Source: Phytoseiulus persimilis
Taxonomy: Eukaryota; Arthropoda; Arachnida; Mesostigmata; Phytoseiidae
NCBI GenBank assembly: GCA_037576195.1
Contig: CM075103.1
Coordinates: forward strand, 12,090,001 to 12,154,000
DNA length: 64,000 nt
Reading direction: 5' to 3'
Made by a program: the position numbers and the translations under genes. Shown here piece by piece: positions 1-10,882 of this stretch (the first letter of the stretch is position 1; the number at the start of each line of letters is the position of its first letter). The notes under the pieces are model-generated. The model was not told the DNA's origin. It saw only the letters and a program-made list of their open reading frames with translations, and ran no database searches.

Positions 1-60
1 GCGCCCGCGAACAAGTCGGGCTCCCGCCACTAAGACGCGTTGATCGAGTCAATCACTTAC

Positions 61-186
61 CGGCATTAAAGGCGCTAATCGGGGGAGCATCGGTTCAACA
101 AGTCCATCATACAGTTGTTCCAGTTTACGACGACCATAACCATACTCCGCCTGTGAACCACTGGGCCGCCCTACCATAAACTGGTC
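61..186 (-). CDS. Candidate internal exon of a gene running off the left edge
   Basis: A 126-bp minus-strand stretch (42 codons) is fully open between a plausible acceptor (TTCAG just upstream at 187-191) and a consensus donor GTAAGT starting at position 60. The predicted peptide begins DQFMVGRPSG and ends LPRLAPLMP. The same frame is open further upstream to about 225. A second open stretch in another frame lies just upstream (about 200-300). I do not recognise the protein. The gene would continue leftwards beyond the window. The call rests only on splice sites and open frame; a chance open frame is possible. Confidence 0.35.
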
Positions 187-860
187 CTGAAGACGGACTA
201 TTACTGTTTCCGCAGCAGTTCAAGTAACCAGGACTCTACCACCCTCGGGAGATTGAACCCATGTTGCTTAGCATGCTCCCGAATCTCCCATCTGTCAAAA
301 ATCGCTTTCTATACTGCCGAGAATATCGATCCATCATGTTTCGTCAGACATTTCATTGTCACTCGTCCTTTTTCAATCAACAAAAAATCGCCGTGAAAGT
401 AGTTGCCAAACACGATATTTTCTCTTGGTGACTGAAATGAGGTATCCGTAGACAGGCTATCAAGTCGTTACCGTGTGACTTTGGTTACTGCGTTCCCATC
501 GAACCCGATGGATCGACCGAACACTGATACGGAGAAGAAACAGAAGAAACTCCGAAAATTTCACTAGAATACAGTCTTTCCGCGCGTTGAGTACCACGCC
601 CGAGATCGATGAATCGATCGAGCCAGGAGGAATTCCAGAACACTCCCTCGAGGCCAACTCTTCGATTTGAGAGAAGATTTCCACAACTGCTCGTGGATTC
701 TGACCGCTCGCAACCGTTCCGAGACATGGAAACTATATTCGGAGGACTGCGAGAGGAATGCGCAGGTTTTTTTCGCGACATTTCTCGTAAACTCTGATCC
801 ATCATTCTTGCACCATGTATCTGTGTTCGATTCTTCCATCCCCGTGCCACAGTAACGACG
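187..860. other. Intergenic, no gene recognised
   Basis: I see no recognisable coding exon except the frame extension noted for the exon at 61-186. A short inverted repeat (GGGAGATT at 247-254 and AATCTCCC at 282-289) could form a hairpin; its significance is unknown. The 3' part leads into the ORF at 861. Confidence 0.4.
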
Positions 861-1589
861 ATGTCTTCAGGCGACGATGGTGGTGGCGGCGGCGGCGGCG
901 CCGACTGCGGCGTCGCGCTACGTGCCGTGGATCGCGGCCTACAAATCGCTTCGTACTACATGACCGTCGCAAGAAAGATCTGTCAAACGTCGCTGGTCGC
1001 CACCGATTCCAACCAAGTCATTGATGACAACGCCTCGGCCTCAGAGGACTTCGTCCAAGAACTCAGTGAAGACCTAGAAGACGTCGTGAAAATGCTCAAA
1101 AGCAATCGAAAACTACTGAAGTATCTCAGGGCAACTAACATCGAGGACTTCATCGACAACGACGCGTACAACTCGATGCTTGTCGCCTCTTCCGCGCTCT
1201 GTCGATCCTTGGCCGTTGCTTTCGGAAACCTAGAGATTCACCTAGTGGAAGTCGAGGGTCCGCGTGAAGCCCAACAATACTTCATTCGGGTGAGATACGG
1301 CAGTGACAAACCTCAAATGAAGAGCCTGCCGCAGGTCGACAGCTGGGTTATCAAATTCGGAAACTTTGCCCAGGCTCCGCTTACGCCTTTAGTTAAGCTT
1401 TACGATAAGAGGAAGCAACGAATCGCCAGGGGCAAAATCGAGCTGCCGAAGAAGGTGGTCGAACTCAAGGATCCCGTTGGCGCCACTGTCGTCCGACTCC
1501 ATTTGGGATACACTTGGACCCCGACCTTTCCAGATGAAGACAAGAGCAACAATGTTTCGACTTGGATATCGCCCGAATCAAGTTCCTGA
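861..1589 (+). CDS. Orphan single-exon protein, 242 aa, possible C2-like beta-sandwich
   Basis: An uninterrupted ATG-to-TGA reading frame of 243 codons. The N-terminus has a Gly run (residues 7-13). Residues about 15-120 look mainly helical and are rich in acidic residues (for example SEDFVQELSEDLEDVVKML). Residues about 122-220 alternate hydrophobic and charged residues as in a beta-sandwich (EIHLVEVEGPREAQQYFIRV, then WVIKFGNF and TVVRLHLGYTW). This resembles a C2-type domain, but I cannot name a family and the match is only by eye. There is no signal peptide or membrane segment. Length, balanced composition and the absence of stops favour a real gene. It has no visible intron, so a retrocopy is an alternative. 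Function unknown. Confidence 0.6.
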   Translation: MSSGDDGGGGGGGADCGVALRAVDRGLQIASYYMTVARKICQTSLVATDSNQVIDDNASASEDFVQELSEDLEDVVKMLKSNRKLLKYLRATNIEDFIDNDAYNSMLVASSALCRSLAVAFGNLEIHLVEVEGPREAQQYFIRVRYGSDKPQMKSLPQVDSWVIKFGNFAQAPLTPLVKLYDKRKQRIARGKIELPKKVVELKDPVGATVVRLHLGYTWTPTFPDEDKSNNVSTWISPESSS

Positions 1590-3669
1590 GTGTTGAAACC
1601 CTTCACTTGAGGTGTTTATTCCGACAGATTCTATTCCTCATGAAGCCCTTCTTCCCGGTAACATTTGTTTGGAAGCTGTGTTTGTGTCCTCCTGCTCCTC
1701 CTTTCCCGAAACACACACACACTTATATTCCGTCGCTGGCTCACCTGGAGGTCGAATCGTAGAACTGTCGATCTTGTAGCCTCCCCGAGGCTTCCCAAGT
1801 CATTTCGTTCTTTCTCGATCACCCCTACCGGGAGATCATTCCCTTGTAAATCTGTCAGGTCCCTCTGACATTTGAAGACAACTATCGGGAGCTTTGTGAG
1901 CCTGAGCTGAATGTGGATTTGGATTTATTCCGATCTCGGACATATGTATGCGTTTCTTTGTGTGGACTTTTTTTAGACTCGCAGATAATTCATGCCTTTG
2001 GTTCTCCTGTCGACCACTGGTAGGAGATGGAGGGAAGACACTCATGACCGAAGTAGTCAATCACAGTTGGATGGGAGTCCGTCTCATCATTCCCTTGAGT
2101 CTGGCACTCTGACTAATGCTGCTTGGCAGTTCGAAATGGGGCTTCGATATTGACTATCCCTCGTCCTCCGTAGATCCTGCGGCGACGTCAAGAGGCGGAG
2201 TCCACTGGGAGTTATTTTCCTCCCACGCATTCCAGAACCACGTATTAGTTCGGTGCCCGCATCGGAAACATATCGTATCGATCAAAGTATCGCCAGTGAA
2301 TTGTTTGCTCTTGGTCTGGAGCATCCCCGAACTGGCGAGGGCCAAGGGACAACTGCTTCGAGAGCTGTCTCAGGATTCCTCAGGATTTCTCGTCTCTTTG
2401 AATAGTTGATACACGGGGGCGGTCTCAGATTTCTTTTTTTGAGGGAGGGGGGAGGAGGGGAATGCGATGATGATGATAATCGTTGCGAGCTTTTCATGAC
2501 GAGATCAACGTGGTTTTCGAACCTGTAGAGATCTTGTCCGAATCTAGGATTTCCGGATAGAGATCTCGAGCTGATGATGGTTGTCTCAGAGCTCTGGCGA
2601 TTCTGGAAATCAAAAATTACGCAGCGCAAAACCGTCAATAGTCCCTGCCGTCGTGGGCAGAGGAAGAGTTCAGCGGAACACGCAACCGCATTACCAGTAA
2701 CTCCCAGACACGAGGCACTGCTCAGAGTATTGACAGAGCTAAGAGTAACTTTACGATGTGAGATCAAACACGAGCGTGAGAAGTCACGATGCGTAATCAG
2801 CCCAGGCCGACTACGCTAGCTGCTCGAGATCTTTGAGAGTCGCGCGCTCTCGGGAACACTCTTAGTCACTTCGCGCTGCCTCACTCCACCATAACTCAAA
2901 CAGATTTCCTCTGGCGAAGCGAGCTGGATGTTTGTTCCACGGAATCCGCCACGGATCTTCCGCAGAGAACGTTTCGGGAAGTGAGCCATTGAGGCGAAAG
3001 CCGGAAAACCCTCGAGTTTAAGTGCATCGAGGAGAGCTTGGATTCAGGAGAGTTCAGGAGCATGTGGCCATTGGGAGTACTTGAGACATCGAAATCGATA
3101 AAGACTCCCTGACCGGTTCCGCACGATCTCGGCCGGTCGAGCAGGTTCCAGTTACGGGCCACAGCGGCTGACGATCGCCTAATCATTATCCAAGTCGATC
3201 GCTTCTCCCTGATTCCGTTGTATCTAAGCACTTGGACTTTGTGAAACTTGCGTGAGCTGACCTCTTGCAGCGGCCAAAAGTTCCGCATAGCCTCAGTGAC
3301 GTTCGACACGATCTTCTCGGAAGACGTCAACAGACCCGTTCCGGAGCAGCGTCCCCGTGCTGAGCAGACATTTGGCGCCACGTCGGATTCAAAAAATCCC
3401 CTCTCTGGTCGTCGGCGTTCGCTTTCACCCTCACCCACTTCAGCTGATGATACATCCGAAGTCCACGAAGAAAGAATCCGCCCATCTCTGAACTGAGGCA
3501 GTAGAACGAGTTCTCTGCGGTACTTTGTGCGGAATTGTCACCCATTCAATTGGGTTGCGCCAGGATCTCTGTCTCCCGCGGAAGTTTATCTCCGAGAAAA
3601 TGTCGAAGGAAAACGTCGCGGACTACACTCCGATTCCAACGTTCGAAACTCAGGAGCCGAACGGGAAGG
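1590..3669. other. Intergenic, no gene recognised
   Basis: Only short overlapping open frames without family resemblance are present. There is a short (AC)n run near 1713-1724 and a purine-rich stretch near 2436-2462. No transposon ends or RNA genes were seen. Confidence 0.4.
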
Positions 3670-3721
3670 ATGCCGCCCAAGAAGAAGAGAGCCAACTCCC
3701 AGCCAGCCGACGTTTCAGACG
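3670..3721 (+). CDS. Candidate first coding exon with a Lys-rich start
   Basis: An ATG opens an 18-residue segment (MPPKKKRANSQPADVSD, then the first base of a Gly-type codon) that ends at a consensus donor, GTAAGC, at 3722. PKKKR resembles a monopartite nuclear localisation signal. I could not find the next exon with certainty, so the gene and product are unknown. It may be a chance ATG-donor combination. Confidence 0.25.
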
Positions 3722-6653
3722 GTAAGCGGCCCTTCACATCCAACACCTAGTCTCTTGCTGAAGCGGCCAATTGTGATCTTCGAGATGGTCGCTGTGAGCA
3801 TATTCGTGAACGGAGCGCCGCTAGAGAGTTGAACACACGTATGCTATATCAAGTTTCTTTTGACATCGCCGAGTGGTAGCAGCTCTGGCTATGGGGAACG
3901 CGCGACCTCACGACTTTTATCGCTAATATGTGGGTGGTCAATTATTACGAATGTATTGTTCATTGTTTGGCTCAGCACGATATTCCTGACACTTGTGGCA
4001 ACCTGGAGCAGAGTTACGCCCTCAGATAAATCCTCGCCGATCCGGCCGTCTGCCACCGACACGAGGACCCGCAACGGCCAGGGTTTGCGCTGGAGGATTG
4101 CGGTCGCTCAGATTGAGTGGCATCGTTGACAATTTTTTGAATTCCCTCCGGAATCTGTCACCTGGGGTTTTACCTCGCTCCGACCCCGACGCCACAACGG
4201 GCAGAGAAACGAATCGTCGCATTGATTGATGCTCCATTCGCGTGTTCCAATGCCGACGTCAACTCTGACTTTGGACAACAGGGCGTTGGACAGCAGGGGC
4301 TGCGCATGGTAATAAAAAAAAACTTCGGATCTCTGCTGTGGCGGTCCGGCTCCGGTTATTATGGATGAACGGTGCGGACAGCAGGAATCTCGATAGGCCA
4401 TTATGACACCTGAATTTGATCCGATCGAGCGTTCGATGCGTGTTGTCCAATCGGCGGAGTGGGTGTGCAGCTCTGTCCAAGCGATACGATACCGAATGTG
4501 GCAACGCGATCCCATGAGATATTTGCCGAGGCATCGAGTGAATTTCGACAGATCGCGGAAAGCCTCTTTCGAAAACTCCATCGCAGCACTTCTGCCCCCA
4601 GGTCCTCCGACCTTCCGAGAGTTCCACTGTCGGTGGGAATCTCGGGTAGCTTCCACAAGGCCTTGCTCCCAGGTTGGCTGCCGGGACGGAGTGGGGATCT
4701 TCACCGAAAACATGCGGCGATCGATCGTTCTCACTCTGATACGTCTCGGATTGTTCCGCCCGAGAGCTGTCGGAAGCTGTGAGCCATCACAATACCGGCC
4801 CTCGGTAAAAGCTCCGAGTCTCGATTACTGCCAATGAGCCCTAGCCGGTGGCCACCGCCTCCCAGCAGCACAGCTATGGTCGTAGACACCACCGTTGTTG
4901 CTGCTGCCGCTGCCACCAGACGCGGACCGAGCAGTGGAGCTCTGGGAACAATGGTCATGCATTGGTGATTCCCGCTAGCTAAGGGTTGAGTGAGCCGGGA
5001 CGGCGTCTTTTCGCTGCCTGGCTGGTCGTCGTTCATTCGTCCGTCCGTCCGTCCGTGCGTCCACCCGTCTGTCCACCATTTGCGTCGGCTAACGTTAGTG
5101 CTGCCGCTGGAGTCGTCGCTGCCACCGCTCCGCCGCTGGTGTCAGTCAACTCTCAAGTTTAACTTGGAGTCGCGGAAGGAAAGCAGCGCTTTTACTCCGA
5201 CGCCAGCCAGCGAGCCCCAGTTACGCACACTTCTTTCTCGTGCCCATTGGTCGAAGCACTGGCAGGCAGACGGGCAAGCTGCCTGTCGGCGATTCATCTC
5301 GCTCGCTCAGAACTATGGGTCGCTTCTTTTCCCCATGATTTATGCCGTTCTCCGCTTGCATACGCGGCCTTCCTCCTCCGCCCGTCCATGCACTGCTGTC
5401 AAGCCCCAGATAGAGCGGTTTCTTGGTGGATCCCTCGCGCGTTTCGAGCGGTTTCCGCAGAGCCTCGGAACACCAAGGGCGTTGCCGCTTTCGGCGGCCG
5501 CGCGCCGCCGATCAAAGGCTCCCCGAGCTCGTCCCGGAGGCTTCCGGCGCCGGGAGACCGGAGTCATGACCGCTACGGCAAATTCATGTACGTAGAGCAG
5601 ATCTGAACTTCTGTCGGTGGAAGCGACGCCGAGTGAATCACGAGGGAACGTGGGTCGACTTTTTCGAGCAGCGGCCACGCCCCCTAGAAAGATATCTGAT
5701 ATCGTTGGGAAGCGAAGACAGGAGAATGTAAAATTTGGAAAATCTTCCATCTGTGGTGGTGGTTCGGAACGTCGTCTAGACGCGGGGATAGCTTTCTTCC
5801 TCTTTCCGACTTTATCGTCTTTTCTCCATTGTGATACTCTCTAATGATTGAGCGATGGATGCATCGCTCGTTCGGACGATCAATCGATCGATCGCTTCGC
5901 GATACCGACGCCGCTGTCGAAGTTTTACGGTTTGCTGCATCGCTCCGGCGATTTCCTTATTCGTGGCGTACGACATTTCGCTGCATTTAAGGTTAAGCCG
6001 GTTATCTGTTTTCCCGGAGTCGGCGTCGACGTTTTTGTTGTTGTCATTCCAAATCGGGCGCGGGACCCCGTGTGAACTTCAGAATACTGAGTTCGGATCC
6101 CGGTCGCCCGTCATCCAGCTCCTTCCCCGGTTTTTAGCGGTGGCGGCGGCGGCTTCAGACGGTTTCCTCCGAAAAAGATCCGGAGCGAGCGTGATTCATG
6201 GAAAAACGGAAAATGTGAACTGGATGCAAGAGGGGGATCTTGAGTTTCGCTCGTACTGACCTGCTCGAGTGGAGCGAATGTGTTCAGCTCGGCAAACCGA
6301 TTCGCTGGCCAGAAGACACGTTTTGTGACAATGGTGAGGACTCACAAAGCTCCCCTTGCGGCGAGCGCCCGACGAGTGGCCGACGTTCAACTCCATCGAG
6401 AGCGTAATAACCGAACAGATTGGATGAAACAAGCAAGGCGAGCCTTAATCATTGTGAGGGACGGAGCCGTCGATAAGCACTTGAAGGGGATCACCGCTAT
6501 CACCTGACTGTTGTCTCGCAACGGACGAGAGGCTAGGAAAAAAATCGTTGGGAGACAAAGCGAATCAGTGTCATTTCCCAAAAGCCCTCCGAATCCGGCT
6601 GAGCTGCCGACCCTAGCGTACCCTCACGGAAAACACAGTCCGAGCCGAGGAAA
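3722..6653. other. Intergenic or intronic DNA, GC-rich centre
   Basis: A (CCGT)n-like run lies at about 5036-5060, inside a GC-rich stretch from 4830 to 5600. Such composition is compatible with a promoter or 5' UTR, for example of the gene at 6654, but no start site can be fixed. No protein family is recognised. Confidence 0.35.
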
Positions 6654-7459
6654 ATGGCCGTTACGGAAAAATCTGGTTTGGTCAAACGGGACGTGGCCGG
6701 CACGTCCAGATATGGCGCCATCAAGGAAAATTCAAACGAGTACCACAAACTCCCTGTGCATCAGCCAACGTGAGTGCTTTCAATTCAGAAGCCGCTTGTG
6801 CACCACACGGAACGAATATCGATCGTCGCTAGCAACATGGCAACGTGCTCGCTCGTCCGCTCGCCTCAATGCCAAATCGCTTTCAACGATTTTCAGTCTA
6901 TTTGCTGACGAACCTGAATCATTTTCTTTTCTGGCGAACTCCCCATGTGATTCATCTCAATAGACACGAGACTTCGCCGGAAACATTCGGCTCCCGTTCA
7001 CGCCCGACGAGGAGTGTCGGAAATATTTATCCGGACGCCGAGGGTCCGACGCGCTCCCGCCTTGGGGTAGCGAAGGAAAAAAACTCTCGATGCGAGCTCC
7101 ATGTTTCGAAGCTCGAGCTCAGTAGTTCCCCCCCCCCCCCCCCCCCCAGTCCTCGGCTCCTGACACTTAGGGAACAGCCGGGCGACCGACCGACGCTCGA
7201 AAGAACATGGCGAAACGTGGGGGAGAAGTTGAACTAACGCTAACGTTCTTCCGTGTTTTCCAGAACGTATTTCACCCGGAGGGACTGCATCATTGTGCTC
7301 ATCGTTGTTGGCTTGGCGCTAGCGGCTATTGTCGTGTCGTTGGTGTTCGGTCTACCGGCCTTGGAGGCGAAACGGCTTGCCATGGCAAAGGCGAACAGCA
7401 CAGAAAGCGAGGAACTCATCGCCAACCTGACGACGACAACAATCGCTCCAAGCTCATAG
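6654..7459 (+). CDS. Small single-pass membrane protein, 103 aa, unknown
   Basis: Two exons: 6654-6769 and 7264-7459. The intron has a GTGAGT donor and a TTTTCCAG acceptor, and the junction keeps frame. The start lies in a good context (AAAATGG). Residues 1-45 are hydrophilic and probably cytosolic (contains YGAIKENSNEYHKLPVHQPT). One strongly hydrophobic helix follows (about 48-69, CIIVLIVVGLALAAIVVSLV), preceded by TRRD, which fits the positive-inside rule. The remaining ~34 residues contain two N-glycosylation sequons (NST, NLT) and a Thr-rich end (TTTTIAPSS), as expected for a lumenal or extracellular tail. There is no cleavable signal peptide, so it should insert as an Nin-Cout anchor. 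I recognise no family. The intron carries a 20-base C run. Confidence 0.65.
7128..7147 (+). repeat. Homopolymer C tract (20 bp)
   Basis: Twenty consecutive C residues inside the intron of the small membrane-protein gene. Simple low-complexity DNA; its length is prone to sequencing error. Confidence 0.9.
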
Positions 7460-9324
7460 CAGAACACGACTATTATCTATCTATGAAGTGTAACACCGCC
7501 TTGGATACATTCAGATGATATCTTTCGCGAAGAATTTCAATGGAGCTCTTGGTTGTTGCGCTTCCAATCCGAAATGTCCTCTTTAGAAGAATTATTCTTA
7601 TTCCATGCTCGGTTCACTGAGAACTATCATCGATTATTGTCCCTCATCCTCGCGATGGAGTCTGATCGGACTCTCGACCAGTTCCTCATCGTTTCCAATG
7701 CGACTCCCGCACCTTCTCTAATCGCAACTTTCATATCGACGATCAGATATCGTATATTCTCACCTTCCTTAAATTGAGCTGGGGGAGTCCTCGGCCTACT
7801 TTAACACGCCGTGTAAAAGTGTTTGAACGAAGAATGTACGACGAATGAGATTGTATGTCAGGGCTATTTGATGATGCCGAATGATCAAACATCAGAGTTG
7901 GACTATTTTTCTATGAGGAAAACCCCATTTTCCCCGTCCGCAGATGAAATTCTCGTGCCTTCGGTGGGATTTCCACCTTTTATCACAATAACTTACGAGG
8001 AGATGAGCTTCTGCTTCTTCCTGACCTTGCTAGGTCACCGAGACTCAGGATTGGTACCTCTAATATATTCACGCTGAAATTCCGACTTCACCCAAGAAGA
8101 AAAATGGGGAAATTTGTATTTTGAATACAATACTTTCTCGATGTTCTTATTCTCCATCAACACACTAACACAAATCCACGGAGATACTTGTGAGGGTTGT
8201 ATCGGATAATGAATAAAAAGAATTGTGCACCAAAATCATCATTTCATTTTTACTGTGGAAGATGACTCAGCCTCGATCTCTTAGTTCATAATCTCCCAAT
8301 CAATGGGTGTCGTCTAGGACAGCGGTGGCCAGCAGGAAATTTCGGGAGGTCGTGCGAGCATGACTCCGGAGCTGAGCACCGCGGAAATACTTTTGCTTGG
8401 GTCTGACACGCGGAAACACGAAATTCTCACCGAGGAAACACGGTCAGACGCGTTCAACTCCGGGTAGAGAGCGTTGAAGACAGTACTCAGGCTGCTCCAT
8501 ACTGGGTCAACCGATTTCTGATGAGACCAAATTTTGGCGTTGAGCCGCCACAGGTGAACCGCGAATTGTTGTGCGTTCGAATTCTATTCCGTGCGCTGCT
8601 CATCAATTACCATCCAGGTAAGACTGAAATGGCTTTCTCCCAACCGACATTCATAGGCACGGAGGGACAGACTGACGTGCGATAGAAGAAGGGTATCTGA
8701 TATATTCCCAAGGCTGTTTTAGGTCTTTGCATCACATCGATGTAGCAACGATTCGGGCGACATTTCGGAGAATTAGCAGCAGCAACAATCACATTCAAGT
8801 CCAGGTTTGAGCATTTGCTTGATGTTTCCGTTGTTCCTGCCCAATGATGTGCGATAATTTCTCTCAGCTCGAAAATTTGCACAGCATCGAAAATTAAATT
8901 TATATGTCAATCCTTCGGAACAGTACATCCCTTCCTTCTTCTTTGAATGATTCCGCAGAAATTTAAGGAAATCCACAGTTCGCACGTCCCAGTGGTCTCC
9001 TTCGCGAACCAAAAACCTGATGATCCGTCCCACTGCTCGGTGACAGATTTTTGTTCCGATCGAAAGGCCAGTTCAATATCTCAAACATTTGGCCTGAGTG
9101 ATATAGTCAATGAAAGCTCATCAGTATACAGGAATGAGCCCCGGAGGGCCTCAGTTGGGGGTATCGTGTGAACGAAGCGGGTAAGGCAAAGATTTTATCT
9201 GACTCGAATCAGAAACCTCGCGGATATCGGTGGGCTCCTCGCATGCTTCTCCAAGCAGAGCGCAAAGAAGCCGAATTTCAGAGCTATATCTACATGCAGG
9301 TAACAACAACAAAGCTCCCCAGTG
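7460..9324. other. 3' UTR and intergenic DNA
   Basis: The first ~750 bp probably hold the 3' UTR of the membrane-protein gene, ending near the AATAAA at 8212. The rest shows no recognisable gene. A sequence at 8317 resembling a hAT terminus was inspected and rejected for lack of a partner end. Confidence 0.4.
8212..8217 (+). terminator. Polyadenylation signal AATAAA
   Basis: Canonical hexamer on the plus strand about 750 nt after the stop codon of the membrane-protein gene; it is the first canonical signal I see downstream. Confidence 0.45.
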
Positions 9325-10882
9325 ATGGTGAGCTCCACAGTCAGTCATCTGACGTGGAGTGACGACGGCGCGCGCTCGATACGATTCTCCCATGAACAGC
9401 TGTACGAACTCCTCGACGAACTGTGGGCCATAAAAACCACGAGAGCACCCTATAGCCATCTTTCCGCCGACGAATGCATCACGGTGGCTCATCAAGCTTC
9501 GGACGTGTTCATATCCGAAGAAGCGCTCGTCGAGATTCCTGTGCCCGTCACAGTCTGTGGAGACACACATGGTTCGTACGAGGGGTCCGTGAGCTCGGTC
9601 GAGACGTCCGGTGGGGCCACTCAATTCTCGTCCCAGACAGAACGAGTTTCAGAGGACCTTGCGGAGGTCAGAACCCAAACCAGGGCTGTGGCATCTGACC
9701 CGAAACCTTCTGCTTTCAGGTCAATTCACGGATCTGCTTCGCATTCTGACGGCTGGAGGAGTTCCACCGCTCACTACTTATGTCTTCCTCGGCGACTATG
9801 TAGACCGCGGTAAGAACTCGATCGAAGTTCTGATCATACTTTTCATATACAAGATTCTATACCCGAGCAGTATGTACATGATTCGAGGGAACCACGAGGA
9901 AGCGAGGGTGAATTCAACTTACGGGTTTTTGAGCGAGTGCATCAACAGGTGTGTGTCGCGAAGAACTTCTCCCGAATCGAACTCTTTCAATAGTGGTCTG
10001 AATCCCTGGAACGTTGTGAAATAATTCTAACAGGCATATTGCGCATGTCCGTTGCAAATCCTGCGAAGGAAACCTATTGAGAACTTCGTTCCAGATACGA
10101 CTTCGACGTTTACACAGCCTTCAACAACAGCTTCAATAACATGCCGGTGGCAGCCATCATCGGTCAGAGAATATTCTGCTGTCATGGCGGAATCGTGAGA
10201 GATCTGGATTCTCTGCAGACGATCGCGGACATTTCGCGACCGGTAAAAACGCCCAACGAGAGTTCAATACTCAGCCAGCTCACATGGAGTGACCCGAACC
10301 GGGATTCCGACGGATGGGCCGAGAGTGAGCGCGGAGTCGGCTTCAAGTTTGGAAAAACGCCAGTTGGTACTCTACAATTTCGAGAATCTCCACCCGGAAC
10401 CTGAAAATCTTTCTTTCGAAGCCGCGCCGTCCTTCCGCCTCGGAGCACGCCTGCCTACGGCGACGACTGATTCCCGGTTTCCTGTCTTACAGCTTTGGCA
10501 TTTCTTGGAGAAATTCGATCTTGATCTACTAGCCAGAGCCCATGAGGTCGTCGAAGATGGCTATGAGTTCTTTGCTATGCGGCGATGCGTGACCATATTC
10601 TCCGCGCCGAAATACTGTGATCAGTTTGACAACGCAGGAGGCATGATGAGAGTCGCTGGCGACCTAACGTGCAGCTTCGTCATAATCCGTCCAGTCGACG
10701 CTGAGAATCCGACCACTCGGATAGAGTATCATGGCCAATACAACGACATTAACGTTTGGTGTGGGAGGCTTCGAAGGCCAGCAGCGTTACGCCGGGCCCC
10801 GCCGCCCAAACGGAGGCGCAAGAATCGATTCTCCAAACGAAGAAGACGGAATTTGCGCTGTGGGAAATGTACAGTTTTGTAG
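9325..10882 (+). CDS. PP1-like serine/threonine protein phosphatase, divergent
   Basis: Four exons: 9325-9571, 9720-9948, 10095-10362 and 10493-10882, giving about 377 aa. All junctions keep frame and the order matches the PPP catalytic core. Motifs: GDTHG (residues 79-83; GDIHG in most PP1), GDYVDRG (107-113), RGNHE (138-142), [29 protein letters not shown] and [14 protein letters not shown]. All known metal-binding and catalytic positions of PP1 (D and H of GDxHG, D of GDYVDRG, N and H of GNHE, the two later His, the Arg before GVxFxFG, and the Tyr of SAPxYC) are present, so activity is expected. The family dephosphorylates Ser/Thr with regulatory subunits giving specificity. The tail beyond residue ~335 is unusual, very Arg/Lys-rich ([15 protein letters not shown]), suggesting nuclear or nucleic-acid association. 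The core is clearly more diverged than typical PP1, so I read it as a lineage-specific paralogue. The start could lie further upstream. Confidence 0.85.

Noticed and set aside
241-295. Minus-strand GGGTTCAATCTCC as a possible tRNA B box
   Set aside because: The T stem would have at least two mismatches; it is better read as part of a short hairpin or coding frame.
8317-8360. CAGCGGTGGCCAGC resembling a hAT terminus
   Set aside because: No inverted partner end and no 8-bp duplication could be found nearby.
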